15,470 nt of DNA, from assembly GCA_012519465.1 (NCBI GenBank), contig JAAYQD010000368.1, positions 1 through 15,470 of the forward strand, written 5' to 3'. Positions 1 to 8,008 of the stretch are shown here, one piece after another. The notes under the pieces are model-generated. The model did not search any database and had not been told where the DNA came from. It saw only the letters and a list, made by a program, of their open reading frames with translations. Made by a program: the position numbers and the translations under genes. Numbering within the stretch: position 1 is the stretch's first letter; each line of letters opens with the position of its first letter. The DNA comes from Candidatus Cloacimonadota bacterium. Its GTDB lineage: Bacteria > Cloacimonadota > Cloacimonadia > Cloacimonadales > Cloacimonadaceae.

Positions 1-3000
1 CAAAATGAAAAGATTCATATTGAACGGATAAGGCGCTTGATAGAGAGGCTTCAGCCCTTGGTTCACCAGCATTCTGCACAGGCGCATGCATCCTTTTGTT
101 ATCATGATTTGCCCATTCCCTATACAGATTTGGAGAGCCAAAATTGGCGTGCCATCCAGCTGGGAGATAAGTGGGGCGAGCTGTGGGGCAGCGCTTGGTT
201 TAAGGTAAGCGTCACGATCCCCCCGGAGCTGGCTGGCAAAGAGCTGGCTTTGTGGTTCGATTGTGATGGCGAGGCTTGCGTTTGGCGGCAGGGACGCCCC
301 TGGCAAGGGCTTACTCCCAAGGTGGATTGGTATCATAAGGCTGCCAAATATCTGGTTCCCATTGGCAAGGAGGAAGATGACGCCACCCGGACGGGGGCGC
401 AGCATGATTTTCTGATCGAAGCTGCTGCCAATGGACTCTTTGGCGGTGGCAAGGACGATTTTCACCTTAATGTCTGCAAGCTGGTGAGCGTGGATAGTGG
501 GTTGCGCAGCCTGATCACCGATATCTCTCTGCTCTTGGATCTGGCATTGGCATTGCCGGCGGGGCAAGTGCGCCGTCAGCGTATTTTGCATGGATTGGAT
601 AGGGTTTGTGATCTCTGGGAAACCTCCCGGGAGGAATGTGCCCAGATACTGCAAGGCTTGCTTGCCATGCCCGCAAATGCTTCATCTTTAACTGCATACA
701 GCGTTGGCCATGCTCATCTGGATTTGGCGTGGCTGTGGCCCCTGCGCGAGACCAAACGCAAGGGCGGACGCAGCTTTGCCAATGCCCTGAGGCTGATGGA
801 AGAATATCCCCAATACATCTTTGGTGCCTCTCAGGCACAGCTTTATAAATGGATGAAGGAGCTGTATCCCTCCCTCTATGAGGAGGTTAAAGATGCCTAC
901 CGTGCTGGCAGATGGGAGGTGCAGGGTGCGGGATGGGTGGAATTTGATACCAACCTCATCAGCGGTGAATCCATCATCCGCCAGTTAAACTATGGTCTCT
1001 CCTACTTTGAAGAGGAGTTCGATATCTCTCCCCGCGGGCTGTGGCTGCCGGATTGCTTTGGCTTCAATGCCAATCTGCCGCAATTCCTCGTGGGCTGTGG
1101 TTTGGATTGGTTTATGACGCAAAAGCTGAGCTGGAACGAGAGCAACACCTTCCCCCATCATCTCTTTATGTGGGAAGGCATCGATGGCAGCCGCATCTTG
1201 GCGCATCAGATGCCCACCAACGATTACAACTTTTCAAACAACCCCTCTTCCTTTATCCAAACTGAACAGCGCTATGACCAGAGCGGGATTTGCGATAGCT
1301 TTCTCAATCTCTATGGCATCGGCGATGGCGGTGGCGGTCCCACACGGGAACACATCGAGTATGGCATCCGTCAAGAGGATTTGGAAGGCAGTCCACGCTT
1401 TCGCTTTGCCAAGGCGGAGGAATTCTTCCAACATCTGAAGAGCCTGGATAAGAGCCTGTTGCCAAAGCTGTTTGGCGAGCTGTATCTGGAGCTGCATCGC
1501 GGCACCTATACCACTCAGGGGCGCATGAAATATGACAACCGGCACAGCGAGCGCCTGCTGAATATGGCAGAATTTATCGCCACGCTGGATGGGAACACGT
1601 ATCCGCAGCTTTTGCGCGAAGTATGGGAAGATACCCTGCTGTTGCAATTCCACGATATCATCCCCGGCTCCTCCATCACCTCGGTGTATGAGGATTCCCG
1701 CTCTATTAGTGAGGCTAATCATCAAAAAATAGGTGAATATATCCGACAGACCGTCCAGGATCTGGCAGATGCACCGTCTGACTTTAGACGCTCCTTCGCC
1801 GTGATCAATGCCAATTCCTGGGCAAATCAAGCCTGGCTGGAATTTCCCCTGGAGCTATCAGAAAGTGCCGCCTTGGATGAAAATGGCAACCTCTTGCCTG
1901 CCATCCTCTTGAAGGATAAACTATTAGTGCGGGTAAATATGGATGCCTGGGCGGTGGCTGTGGTGGATTGGGAAGAGGAACGCTGTAACAATCAAATTGC
2001 CCTGCCTTATGACGAATTGGAGATGGAAAACGAGCACGTGAAGGTGCAGCTTTCCCCACAGGGCACCCTCACAAGCGTGATCCTGAAAGAAGACGGCAGC
2101 GAGGTGCTGGCAGCCGAATCCAATATCCTGAAGCTGTGGGAAGACGAGCCCAACAACTGGGGCGCCTGGGATATCAACCACTATTACCGCACTGCCTCTG
2201 CACGCCTGCCACACGCGGTGAGGCTATTGGACGATGGTTGTTGGCGGGCGGGAGCACATTTACAAAGGCTGACCTTTGAGATCAAGATAGGTGGTTCCAC
2301 CATCATCCAAATGGTGGAACTCTCCGATGCCGCACCCTGGATCAAATTCCATCATGAGGTGGATTGGAAGGAGCGGCATAAGATGCTGAGAGCGCACTTC
2401 TTCCCCGCTGTGCACGCTGCGGAGGCAAGTTTTGAGATAGCCATGGGCGTATTGAAACGCAGCGCCAAGCCCTCCAATAGCTTTGAGAATGCCAAGTTCG
2501 AGGTGCCTGCCCACCGCTGGATTGATCTCTCCCAGCGTGATCATGGGGTGGCGCTCTTGAACGATTGCAAATACGGGCACCGCGTGGTGGATAACGAAAT
2601 GGATATCAACCTCTTACGCTCTCTTGCAGACGTGGATCCGAATGCCGATATCCATCAGCATTCCTATGGTTACGGGTTTTACCCACACCTAAATGATGCC
2701 AATGGTGGCGGGGTGTTGCCCCAAGCACACAAGTTTAATGCTCCTCCCCTGGTGGTGGAACTGCCTGCAGGCAGGACCCTGCCGGTATTGCCCAATTTCA
2801 AGCCGGACTTGGCATCAGTAAAGCTGGAGACCATCAAGCCTGCTGAAAAGGGCGAAGGCATCATCATCCGCTTCTATGAATATCAGGGCGGTAACGCCAA
2901 GGCAGAATACACCGTGCCAGAGGGCTTTGCCAACCCTCGCTATTGTGACCTGCGGGAGCGACCCTTGGAGGAAGACGTTGTGTGTGATGATGGCATTGTT

Positions 3001-3060
3001 ACCATGCGATTTAAGCCCTATGAGATCAAGACCTTACACCTTACAAGAGAGGAATCATGA
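1..3060 (+). CDS. Alpha-mannosidase, GH38 (MAN2C1-like), 5' end outside window
   Basis: Glycoside hydrolase family 38 retaining alpha-mannosidase, which removes terminal alpha-linked mannose from oligosaccharides. The N-terminal beta region (about residues 30-210, counted from the TTG at 37) resembles the cytosolic MAN2C1 type. The catalytic domain follows, with the zinc motif HAHLDLAW (H225, D229), the nucleophile motif LPDCFGF (D339) and the downstream FHDIIPGSS (H539). A large C-terminal beta domain ends the protein. No signal peptide is visible, so it should act in the cytoplasm on imported glycans. The reading frame stays open to base 1, and the residues encoded at 1-36 continue the helix that begins the family, so the true start probably lies just upstream. 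TTG at 37 has only a weak AAGG before it. The stop overlaps the next start in an ATGA. Family assignment is firm; the exact linkage is not readable. Confidence 0.95.
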   Translation, partial: QNEKIHIERIRRLIERLQPLVHQHSAQAHASFCYHDLPIPYTDLESQNWRAIQLGDKWGELWGSAWFKVSVTIPPELAGKELALWFDCDGEACVWRQGRPWQGLTPKVDWYHKAAKYLVPIGKEEDDATRTGAQHDFLIEAAANGLFGGGKDDFHLNVCKLVSVDSGLRSLITDISLLLDLALALPAGQVRRQRILHGLDRVCDLWETSREECAQILQGLLAMPANASSLTAYSVGHAHLDLAWLWPLRETKRKGGRSFANALRLMEEYPQYIFGASQAQLYKWMKELYPSLYEEVKDAYRAGRWEVQGAGWVEFDTNLISGESIIRQLNYGLSYFEEEFDISPRGLWLPDCFGFNANLPQFLVGCGLDWFMTQKLSWNESNTFPHHLFMWEGIDGSRILAHQMPTNDYNFSNNPSSFIQTEQRYDQSGICDSFLNLYGIGDGGGGPTREHIEYGIRQEDLEGSPRFRFAKAEEFFQHLKSLDKSLLPKLFGELYLELHRGTYTTQGRMKYDNRHSERLLNMAEFIATLDGNTYPQLLREVWEDTLLLQFHDIIPGSSITSVYEDSRSISEANHQKIGEYIRQTVQDLADAPSDFRRSFAVINANSWANQAWLEFPLELSESAALDENGNLLPAILLKDKLLVRVNMDAWAVAVVDWEEERCNNQIALPYDELEMENEHVKVQLSPQGTLTSVILKEDGSEVLAAESNILKLWEDEPNNWGAWDINHYYRTASARLPHAVRLLDDGCWRAGAHLQRLTFEIKIGGSTIIQMVELSDAAPWIKFHHEVDWKERHKMLRAHFFPAVHAAEASFEIAMGVLKRSAKPSNSFENAKFEVPAHRWIDLSQRDHGVALLNDCKYGHRVVDNEMDINLLRSLADVDPNADIHQHSYGYGFYPHLNDANGGGVLPQAHKFNAPPLVVELPAGRTLPVLPNFKPDLASVKLETIKPAEKGEGIIIRFYEYQGGNAKAEYTVPEGFANPRYCDLRERPLEEDVVCDDGIVTMRFKPYEIKTLHLTREES

Positions 3061-4496
3061 TACCCACACCCACCCTTAGGGTAATCTCGGAAGACTATCT
3101 GCAAATAGCCTCCACACCTATGTTTCGGGTGGCAGGAAAGAATTGTGCGCGCATCAAGCGCATCGTCACCCAGTTTGAATACTGGCTGCATGGCTATTTG
3201 GGCGCATCCACCTTTCCGCCCAAAGATGGCATCTTGCTGATCGATATAGATTTAAACGTAAACCTGAACCATCTGGACGGTGCCTATATCATCAACGTAA
3301 GTGCCACTGAAATCATGATCACCACCGATGGGGAGCAGGGCTTACGCAATGCCTTTGCCAGCCTCAAACAGCTGATCCATCGTGCTTTGACCTTCCATCA
3401 AGGCAAGCTGGAAACCCAATTCATTGGTGATAACCCAGCCTATGAATGGCGGGGGCTGCATCTGGACGTGAGCCGTCACTTCTTTGGCGTAAAAGAGGTG
3501 TGCCAATATCTGGACTGGATGGCGGCGCTGAAGCTGAACCGATTCCACTGGCATCTCTCTGATGATCAGGGCTGGCGCATCAATAGCACCCGCTTCCCCC
3601 TCCTCACCCGCAAAGGGGCGTGGCGTAAGGAGGATGATGGCAGCATCTACGGCGGCTTTTACACCAAAAAAGAGATTAAAGAGGTGGTGAAATACGCCTG
3701 CAGCCTCGGTATCACGGTGATACCGGAGATAGACCTGCCCGGGCATGCCATGGCTATCCTGAGCGCATATCCGGATCTGGCATGCTTCCCCCAAGAGTTT
3801 GAACCCCTCACCGTGTGGGGCATCTCCGAGGATATCCTCTGTGCCGGCAAAGACGCCACCTTATCCTTTTTAAAAGAGCTGCTCCTGGAGGTTGCCGAGC
3901 TCTTCCCCAGTCCCTATCTGCACATCGGCGGGGATGAGGCGCCCAAACACCGCTGGAAAGAGTGTCCGCACTGTCAACAGCGCATCCGCGAGGAAGGCTT
4001 GCAGGATGAGGAGGAGCTGCAAAGCTGGTTGATTGGAGAGCTGCAACAAACCCTGGTAGATGCAGGAAAGACGCTGGTTGGCTGGGATGAAATCTTGGAT
4101 GGGAACTTGGGCAGCCAACCCATAGTGCACGTTTGGCGCGGTGATGGCAAAGACGCCGCCCGCAAAGCTGCCGCCAATGGCAACCGTTATATCATCTCGC
4201 CCAACAAACTGCTTTACTTTGATTGGCGGGCAGAAGAAGACCCCGCTACCCCCGGAGCGCATGGCGTTACCACTCTGGAAAAAGTGATGGCAATCAAGCC
4301 CCGGGAATATGAATTTGAGGATGATAAGCTGCTCTTGGGAGGGCAGGCGAATGTGTGGACGGAGTATATGCCAGACTTTGCCACAGTCAAGAGGATGCTC
4401 TTCCCGCGTGTATTTGCCATGGCGGAGGTCTTTTGGAACGGACAATGTGAAGACGATCTGCCCCAGCGTATCAAAGAGGTGGAAAGCCTGTGGTAA
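3057..4496 (+). CDS. Beta-N-acetylhexosaminidase, GH20
   Basis: Removes terminal beta-linked GlcNAc or GalNAc by substrate-assisted catalysis. About residues 10-130 form the GH20b-type N-terminal domain. The catalytic barrel starts at EWRGLHLDVSRHFF, followed by WHLSDDQGWRI near residue 165. The catalytic Asp-Glu pair is in HIGGDEAPK (D293, E294), and the substrate-pocket tryptophans are in VGWDEIL and GGQANVWTEY (W434). The length of 479 residues is normal for a two-domain bacterial member. There is no signal peptide, so it is probably cytoplasmic, which suits short imported oligosaccharides rather than intact polymers. The ATG overlaps the stop of the alpha-mannosidase gene by 4 bases and has an AGAGAGGA ribosome site just before it, so the two are translationally coupled. 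Confidence 0.96.
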   Translation: MIPTPTLRVISEDYLQIASTPMFRVAGKNCARIKRIVTQFEYWLHGYLGASTFPPKDGILLIDIDLNVNLNHLDGAYIINVSATEIMITTDGEQGLRNAFASLKQLIHRALTFHQGKLETQFIGDNPAYEWRGLHLDVSRHFFGVKEVCQYLDWMAALKLNRFHWHLSDDQGWRINSTRFPLLTRKGAWRKEDDGSIYGGFYTKKEIKEVVKYACSLGITVIPEIDLPGHAMAILSAYPDLACFPQEFEPLTVWGISEDILCAGKDATLSFLKELLLEVAELFPSPYLHIGGDEAPKHRWKECPHCQQRIREEGLQDEEELQSWLIGELQQTLVDAGKTLVGWDEILDGNLGSQPIVHVWRGDGKDAARKAAANGNRYIISPNKLLYFDWRAEEDPATPGAHGVTTLEKVMAIKPREYEFEDDKLLLGGQANVWTEYMPDFATVKRMLFPRVFAMAEVFWNGQCEDDLPQRIKEVESLW

Positions 4497-5461
4497 AACG
4501 CCATCCCCATTCCCCCGTTATCACCAGAGAAGATATTAGCAGCACTGATCCCCGCCTCGATGATGTCACGTCCGTCTTCAACCCCGGTGGCATCTATCAT
4601 CAGCGGCAGATCATCCTGCTTTTGCGGGTGCAAAACAGGGGCAGAGAGACCTATCTAGTGAAAGCCACCTCCCGGGATGGGATAGAATTTGATATTGCCT
4701 CCAAGCCCGTGGAGATCAGGGGAATGCAGGGCTTTCCCCATCCATATTACCATATTTACGATCCCCGCATCGTGTATATTGAAGGCAGATATCTGGTCAC
4801 CTGTGCCGTGGACTCTGAAGCCGGCTGTAGGGTGGTGATCTTTGAAAGCGAGGATTTGGATACCCTCTCTTATTTAGGGATGCTAAATGACGAGGGGCAG
4901 CGCAATGGGGTGCTCTTTCCCCACAAGATAGACGGCAGATACTGGATGCTTTCCCGCCCCAATGAGCACTTGGGAGCCGATGGAGTGCGCTCTGGCACCC
5001 GCATCCTTGCCTATGTATCAGATGATCTTTGCGCTTGGGAAGAGCAGGGAATAGTGATGCAGGGACGGCCACACTATTGGGATGAGCTGATAGGCAGCGG
5101 ACCGCCGCCCTTGCTCACAGAGCTGGGCTGGCTGCATATTTATCACGGAGTTGCCACCCACTTTGGCGGGGGAGGCATCTACCAGGCGGGAGTATCCCTG
5201 CTGGATGCCACAGAGCCCCATAAACTATTGGCACGCGGCGCTTTTAACATCCTTGAACCTCGTGCAGACTATGAGATAATGGGACAGGTGCCCAACGTGA
5301 TCTTCCCCACCGTTGCCATCAATCCCATGGACGAACCCCTGGGAATGGATACCCCCATCTATATCTATTACGGAGCAGCAGATAGCTGCATTGGCTTGGC
5401 AACTGCCACCCTGCGTACGCTGTTGCCCTATTCCGGCATCGATTTAGGAGCATTACAATGA
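4490..5461 (+). CDS. GH130 family mannoside phosphorylase or beta-mannosidase
   Basis: A five-bladed beta-propeller of the GH130 family, whose members phosphorolyse beta-1,4-mannosides (for example Man-beta-1,4-GlcNAc or mannosylglucose), giving mannose 1-phosphate, or hydrolyse beta-1,2-mannosides. Visible signatures are FNPGG (30-34), YDPR (D91 is the likely general acid), LFPHKIDGRY (142-151), WDELIGSGPPPL (197-208), IYHG (H219) and YYGAADSCIGLATA near the C-terminus. Basic residues R46, K146, R156 and H219 are compatible with phosphate binding, so I lean towards a phosphorylase. I base this on memory of the family, not on an alignment. It starts at GTG, overlapping the GH20 stop by 7 bases, with GAGGTGG seven bases upstream. 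The 323-residue length is typical. No secretion signal is present. Its place after GH38 and GH20 suggests the last step of N-glycan-core breakdown. Confidence 0.9.
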   Translation: MVKRHPHSPVITREDISSTDPRLDDVTSVFNPGGIYHQRQIILLLRVQNRGRETYLVKATSRDGIEFDIASKPVEIRGMQGFPHPYYHIYDPRIVYIEGRYLVTCAVDSEAGCRVVIFESEDLDTLSYLGMLNDEGQRNGVLFPHKIDGRYWMLSRPNEHLGADGVRSGTRILAYVSDDLCAWEEQGIVMQGRPHYWDELIGSGPPPLLTELGWLHIYHGVATHFGGGGIYQAGVSLLDATEPHKLLARGAFNILEPRADYEIMGQVPNVIFPTVAINPMDEPLGMDTPIYIYYGAADSCIGLATATLRTLLPYSGIDLGALQ

Positions 5462-6525
5462 AAAAGACTTATGTTTTAGTGACACTCATATTTATGGCAT
5501 ATCTGCTGGTGGCAGATGTATTTCCCACGCCTGCCTTGCCCTTCAATCCCCTCTCCTATACCGCCTGTAAAGCCACTGGAGAGCTGGTGATGGATGGCAT
5601 TTTGGATGAGGATGACTGGCAGAAAACGCCATGGACAGAGGAATTTGTGGATATCGAAGGGGAGCTGAAGCCCCTGCCTTTCCATAGCACCCGCGCCAAA
5701 ATCCTATGGGATGACGATTATCTCTATATCGCTGCCCGTATGGAGGAGCCTCATATATGGGCTACCCTCACCGAACGGGATGCGGTGATCTTTCACGATA
5801 ACGATTTTGAGGTGTTCATTGATCCTGATGGCGATACTCACGATTATTACGAGCTGGAAATCAATGCCTTGGGCACCCTCTGGGACCTCTTTCTCATCAA
5901 ACCTTACCGCGATCGGCAGCAGGTGGCTATCAATGCCTGGGATATTCGCGGCATCCAGTATGGCATCCATCTGGAAGGCACCCTCAACGATCCCTCGGAT
6001 ATAGATACCGCCTGGCAGGTGGAGATGAGAATACCGATGAGCGTGTTGGCAGAGTGCGCCCACAAACCCACTCCTCCTCCGCATGGGGATTGGTGGCGGC
6101 TCAACTTTTCCCGCGTGAACTGGGATACCCAGATCGTGGATGGGATGTATCAAAAGATAGACGGTAAGCCAGAATACAACTGGGTGTGGAGCCCACAAGG
6201 GCTGATCGCCATGCACTATCCGGAGCGCTGGGGCTATCTCTTCTTTGCCCACCAGCCGGCTGGCACAGATATTTCCTTTTCCATCCCTGCCATCGAGTAT
6301 CGCAAAGAGAGCCTACGCCAGCTTTATTACCTGCAAAAGCAATATCAATACGATCACGGTAGCTATGCCCGCTCTTTGTGCAAGCTGAAGATACCAGCCC
6401 CGCTCAAAAAGCTGAAACCCAAGATACAAAGCACTTCTTTTGGCTATGTAATCACCCTGCCCGCCAAAGACGGCTTCCCCCAGCTGCATATCCGCGAAGA
6501 CGGGCTCTTGTGGGAAACCCCATGA
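5458..6525 (+). CDS. Secreted CBM9-like carbohydrate-binding protein
   Basis: The N-terminus is a signal peptide (MKK, then a hydrophobic stretch to about residue 20) without a lipobox cysteine, so the protein is exported to the periplasm or beyond. About residues 35-245 match the CBM9-like domain that binds sugar ends. This domain opens with MDGILDEDDW, continues with ILWDDDYLYIAARMEEP, and has the paired strands around NDFEVFIDPDGD and WQVEMRIPM. A C-terminal segment (about 265-355) contains LRQLYYLQKQYQYDHGSYA, a tail I recall from other bacterial CBM9-like proteins of about 350 residues. No catalytic domain is seen. The ATG overlaps the GH130 stop (ATGA), with AGGAG seven bases upstream. 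In this operon it is the only exported product, so it could capture the glycan or help present a surface polymer. Ligand unknown. Confidence 0.85.
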   Translation: MKKTYVLVTLIFMAYLLVADVFPTPALPFNPLSYTACKATGELVMDGILDEDDWQKTPWTEEFVDIEGELKPLPFHSTRAKILWDDDYLYIAARMEEPHIWATLTERDAVIFHDNDFEVFIDPDGDTHDYYELEINALGTLWDLFLIKPYRDRQQVAINAWDIRGIQYGIHLEGTLNDPSDIDTAWQVEMRIPMSVLAECAHKPTPPPHGDWWRLNFSRVNWDTQIVDGMYQKIDGKPEYNWVWSPQGLIAMHYPERWGYLFFAHQPAGTDISFSIPAIEYRKESLRQLYYLQKQYQYDHGSYARSLCKLKIPAPLKKLKPKIQSTSFGYVITLPAKDGFPQLHIREDGLLWETP

Positions 6526-6917
6526 AGCGCGTCATCACCTACGGCACCTTCGATCTCTTTCATTATGGGCATCTGCGCCTACTGGAAAGGGCAAATGCAA
6601 TGGGGGATTACCTCATCGTGGCTGTTTCCACCGATGAATTTAACCGCATCAAAAACAAGCACTGCGTGTATCCCTATGCAGAACGTGCGGCGATCGTGAG
6701 GGCTATCAAATATGTGGATGAAGTGATTCCGGAAGAGACCTGGGAGCAAAAGGCATCCGATATAATCAAGCACCAGGTGGATATCTTCGTGATTGGGGAT
6801 GATTGGCAGGGAGAGTTTGACTTCCTAAAGGAATACTGCCAGGTGCATTACCTGGAGCGTACGCCAAACATCTCTTCCACAGAGATTAAGGGTGATATCC
6901 GCGAAGGCAAAGGCTAA
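6522..6917 (+). CDS. tagD: Glycerol-3-phosphate cytidylyltransferase (TagD type)
   Basis: Makes CDP-glycerol from CTP and sn-glycerol 3-phosphate. The 131-residue protein spans the whole family without extensions. It has the nucleotidyltransferase signature YGTFDLFHYGH (H14 and H17 of the HxGH motif), VSTDEFN, VIGDDWQGEFDFL and RTPNISSTEI (R113, where Bacillus TagD has RTEGISTT). The resemblance to Bacillus subtilis TagD is strong along its full length and sets it apart from pantetheine or ethanolamine-phosphate cytidylyltransferases. I chose the ATG at 6522 because it overlaps the preceding stop (ATGA) and gives the canonical N-terminus MKRVITYGTFD. A longer frame upstream would lie inside the CBM9 gene. 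The product feeds the transferase encoded immediately downstream. Confidence 0.93.
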   Translation: MKRVITYGTFDLFHYGHLRLLERANAMGDYLIVAVSTDEFNRIKNKHCVYPYAERAAIVRAIKYVDEVIPEETWEQKASDIIKHQVDIFVIGDDWQGEFDFLKEYCQVHYLERTPNISSTEIKGDIREGKG

Positions 6918-7943
6918 GTGAAATACCTCTTTTATATCTCCAAGCTCTACTCCCTTGCCATCATCCAACCCCTGATGCGCCTCATGGATGGGGAGGGACG
7001 GGATTACGCACTCTTGGTAAATCAAGGAGTGTGGGAAAAGCTGCCTCAAGCCATGCGCAGCCAACGGGTTTTCACCTCCCTCCGCCAAGCGAAAAGCTAT
7101 CAGCCAGACTACGTTTTGGTACCTGGTAACTTCGTGGATCACCGCATCCCCGGCATGAAGGTGCAGATATTCCATGGCCTGGGAGTAGAAAAGGATGCAC
7201 ACTTCAGAATCCGCCACTTCTGTGATGCCTATTTCACCTCTGGACCCTATGTCACAGAGCGCTTTCTGGCAATGCAGCAAAAGCATCCCTATTTTGAAGT
7301 GAGAGAAACCGGCTGGCTCAAAATCGATGGCATCCTCTCTTGGCAGGGAGATAATCCCAGACAAACCCTGCAAATACCCCCAGATAAGAAGGTTATCCTC
7401 TACGCTCCCACCTTTAGCAGAAGCATGGAATCCGCCCACGAGCTGGCATCCGTGATCCCTCATATCATCAAAGAGGATGAGTATTGGCTCTTCAAATTTC
7501 ACCTCCTGATGCCACAGGAATTGATTGCGCCTTTTCAAGACATCGACCCGGCAAAAGGACGCATCCACACCGAGGAGGATATCACTATCTGCCTGCATGC
7601 CAGCGATGTGCTCATCTCGGATACCTCCAGCGTGGTCTATGAGTTTTATGCCCTGGATAAACCGGTAATCACCTATAAGAGCATCGCCCGTCCCCAAAAG
7701 GCATTGGATATACGGGACGCCAGCCAGCTGCGCGCTGCCATAGACCGCTGCCTGGATGATCCGGAAGAGCTTAAACGCATCCGCAATGAGGCAATGGCAG
7801 AGGTGAATCCCTATCTGGATGGCGGCATTGCCAAGCGTACTTTGGCAGCGTTGGATAGCCTGGACCCCAAAGAGTTTCCCCGCCCAGGCAAGCCGCTCAA
7901 CCTCTTTCGCAAGCTAAAAACCATCCTGCAGCGGCATAACTGA
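6918..7943 (+). CDS. CDP-glycerol glycerophosphotransferase-like protein (TagB/TagF family)
   Basis: Predicted to transfer glycerol phosphate from CDP-glycerol to a glycan or lipid acceptor. The 341 residues form a two-Rossmann GT-B-like fold. Conserved features are FHGLGVEKD (H86), LFKFHLLM (H195, the second family histidine) and ISDTSSVVYEFYALDKPVI (residues 233-251), the nucleotide-binding signature of CDP-glycerol glycerophosphotransferases. It is the size of a bare catalytic domain and lacks the long N-terminal region of teichoic acid polymerases. No membrane helix is obvious. The GTG start directly follows the TAA of the cytidylyltransferase gene with no gap, and AAAGG lies just upstream. 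Adjacency to a TagD homologue strongly supports CDP-glycerol as donor. Single transfer versus polymerisation cannot be told. The operon ends here, 16 bases before a terminator hairpin. Confidence 0.85.
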   Translation: MKYLFYISKLYSLAIIQPLMRLMDGEGRDYALLVNQGVWEKLPQAMRSQRVFTSLRQAKSYQPDYVLVPGNFVDHRIPGMKVQIFHGLGVEKDAHFRIRHFCDAYFTSGPYVTERFLAMQQKHPYFEVRETGWLKIDGILSWQGDNPRQTLQIPPDKKVILYAPTFSRSMESAHELASVIPHIIKEDEYWLFKFHLLMPQELIAPFQDIDPAKGRIHTEEDITICLHASDVLISDTSSVVYEFYALDKPVITYKSIARPQKALDIRDASQLRAAIDRCLDDPEELKRIRNEAMAEVNPYLDGGIAKRTLAALDSLDPKEFPRPGKPLNLFRKLKTILQRHN

Positions 7944-7959
7944 ATATCCCCCTAAAGCA

Positions 7960-7985
7960 AAAAGCCACCCCGAGGGATGGCTTTT
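7960..7985. terminator. Bidirectional intrinsic terminator between convergent genes
   Basis: Arms AAAAGCCA (7960-7967) and TGGCTTTT (7978-7985) pair perfectly, extended by CCC/GGG inside with one bulged A and a tiny loop. The stem is flanked by T-rich sequence on the + strand and, read on the - strand, ends in a run of T. It sits between the end of the six-gene + operon (7943) and the end of the - strand barrel gene (8009), so it can serve both. Confidence 0.75.
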
Positions 7986-8008
7986 GTAATTCTTTAATCT
8001 CTATTGTC

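Noticed and set aside
37..39. TTG as start of the alpha-mannosidase
   Set aside because: The frame is open to base 1 and the upstream residues fit the family N-terminus. The ribosome site before TTG is weak.
1234..1830. Antisense open frame of 198 codons
   Set aside because: Shadow of the GH38 catalytic region, no domain signatures.
3960..3990. CxxC motif (ECPHCQQR) in the GH20 protein as a zinc or redox site
   Set aside because: This loop is common in bacterial GH20 enzymes, so it is not unusual.
6378..6521. N-terminal extension of the cytidylyltransferase by 48 residues
   Set aside because: It lies entirely inside the CBM9-like gene, and the canonical TagD start is at 6522 in an ATGA overlap.
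6825..7697. Antisense open frame of 290 codons
   Set aside because: It is opposite the glycerophosphotransferase gene, which has clear family motifs. The antisense translation shows no family features.
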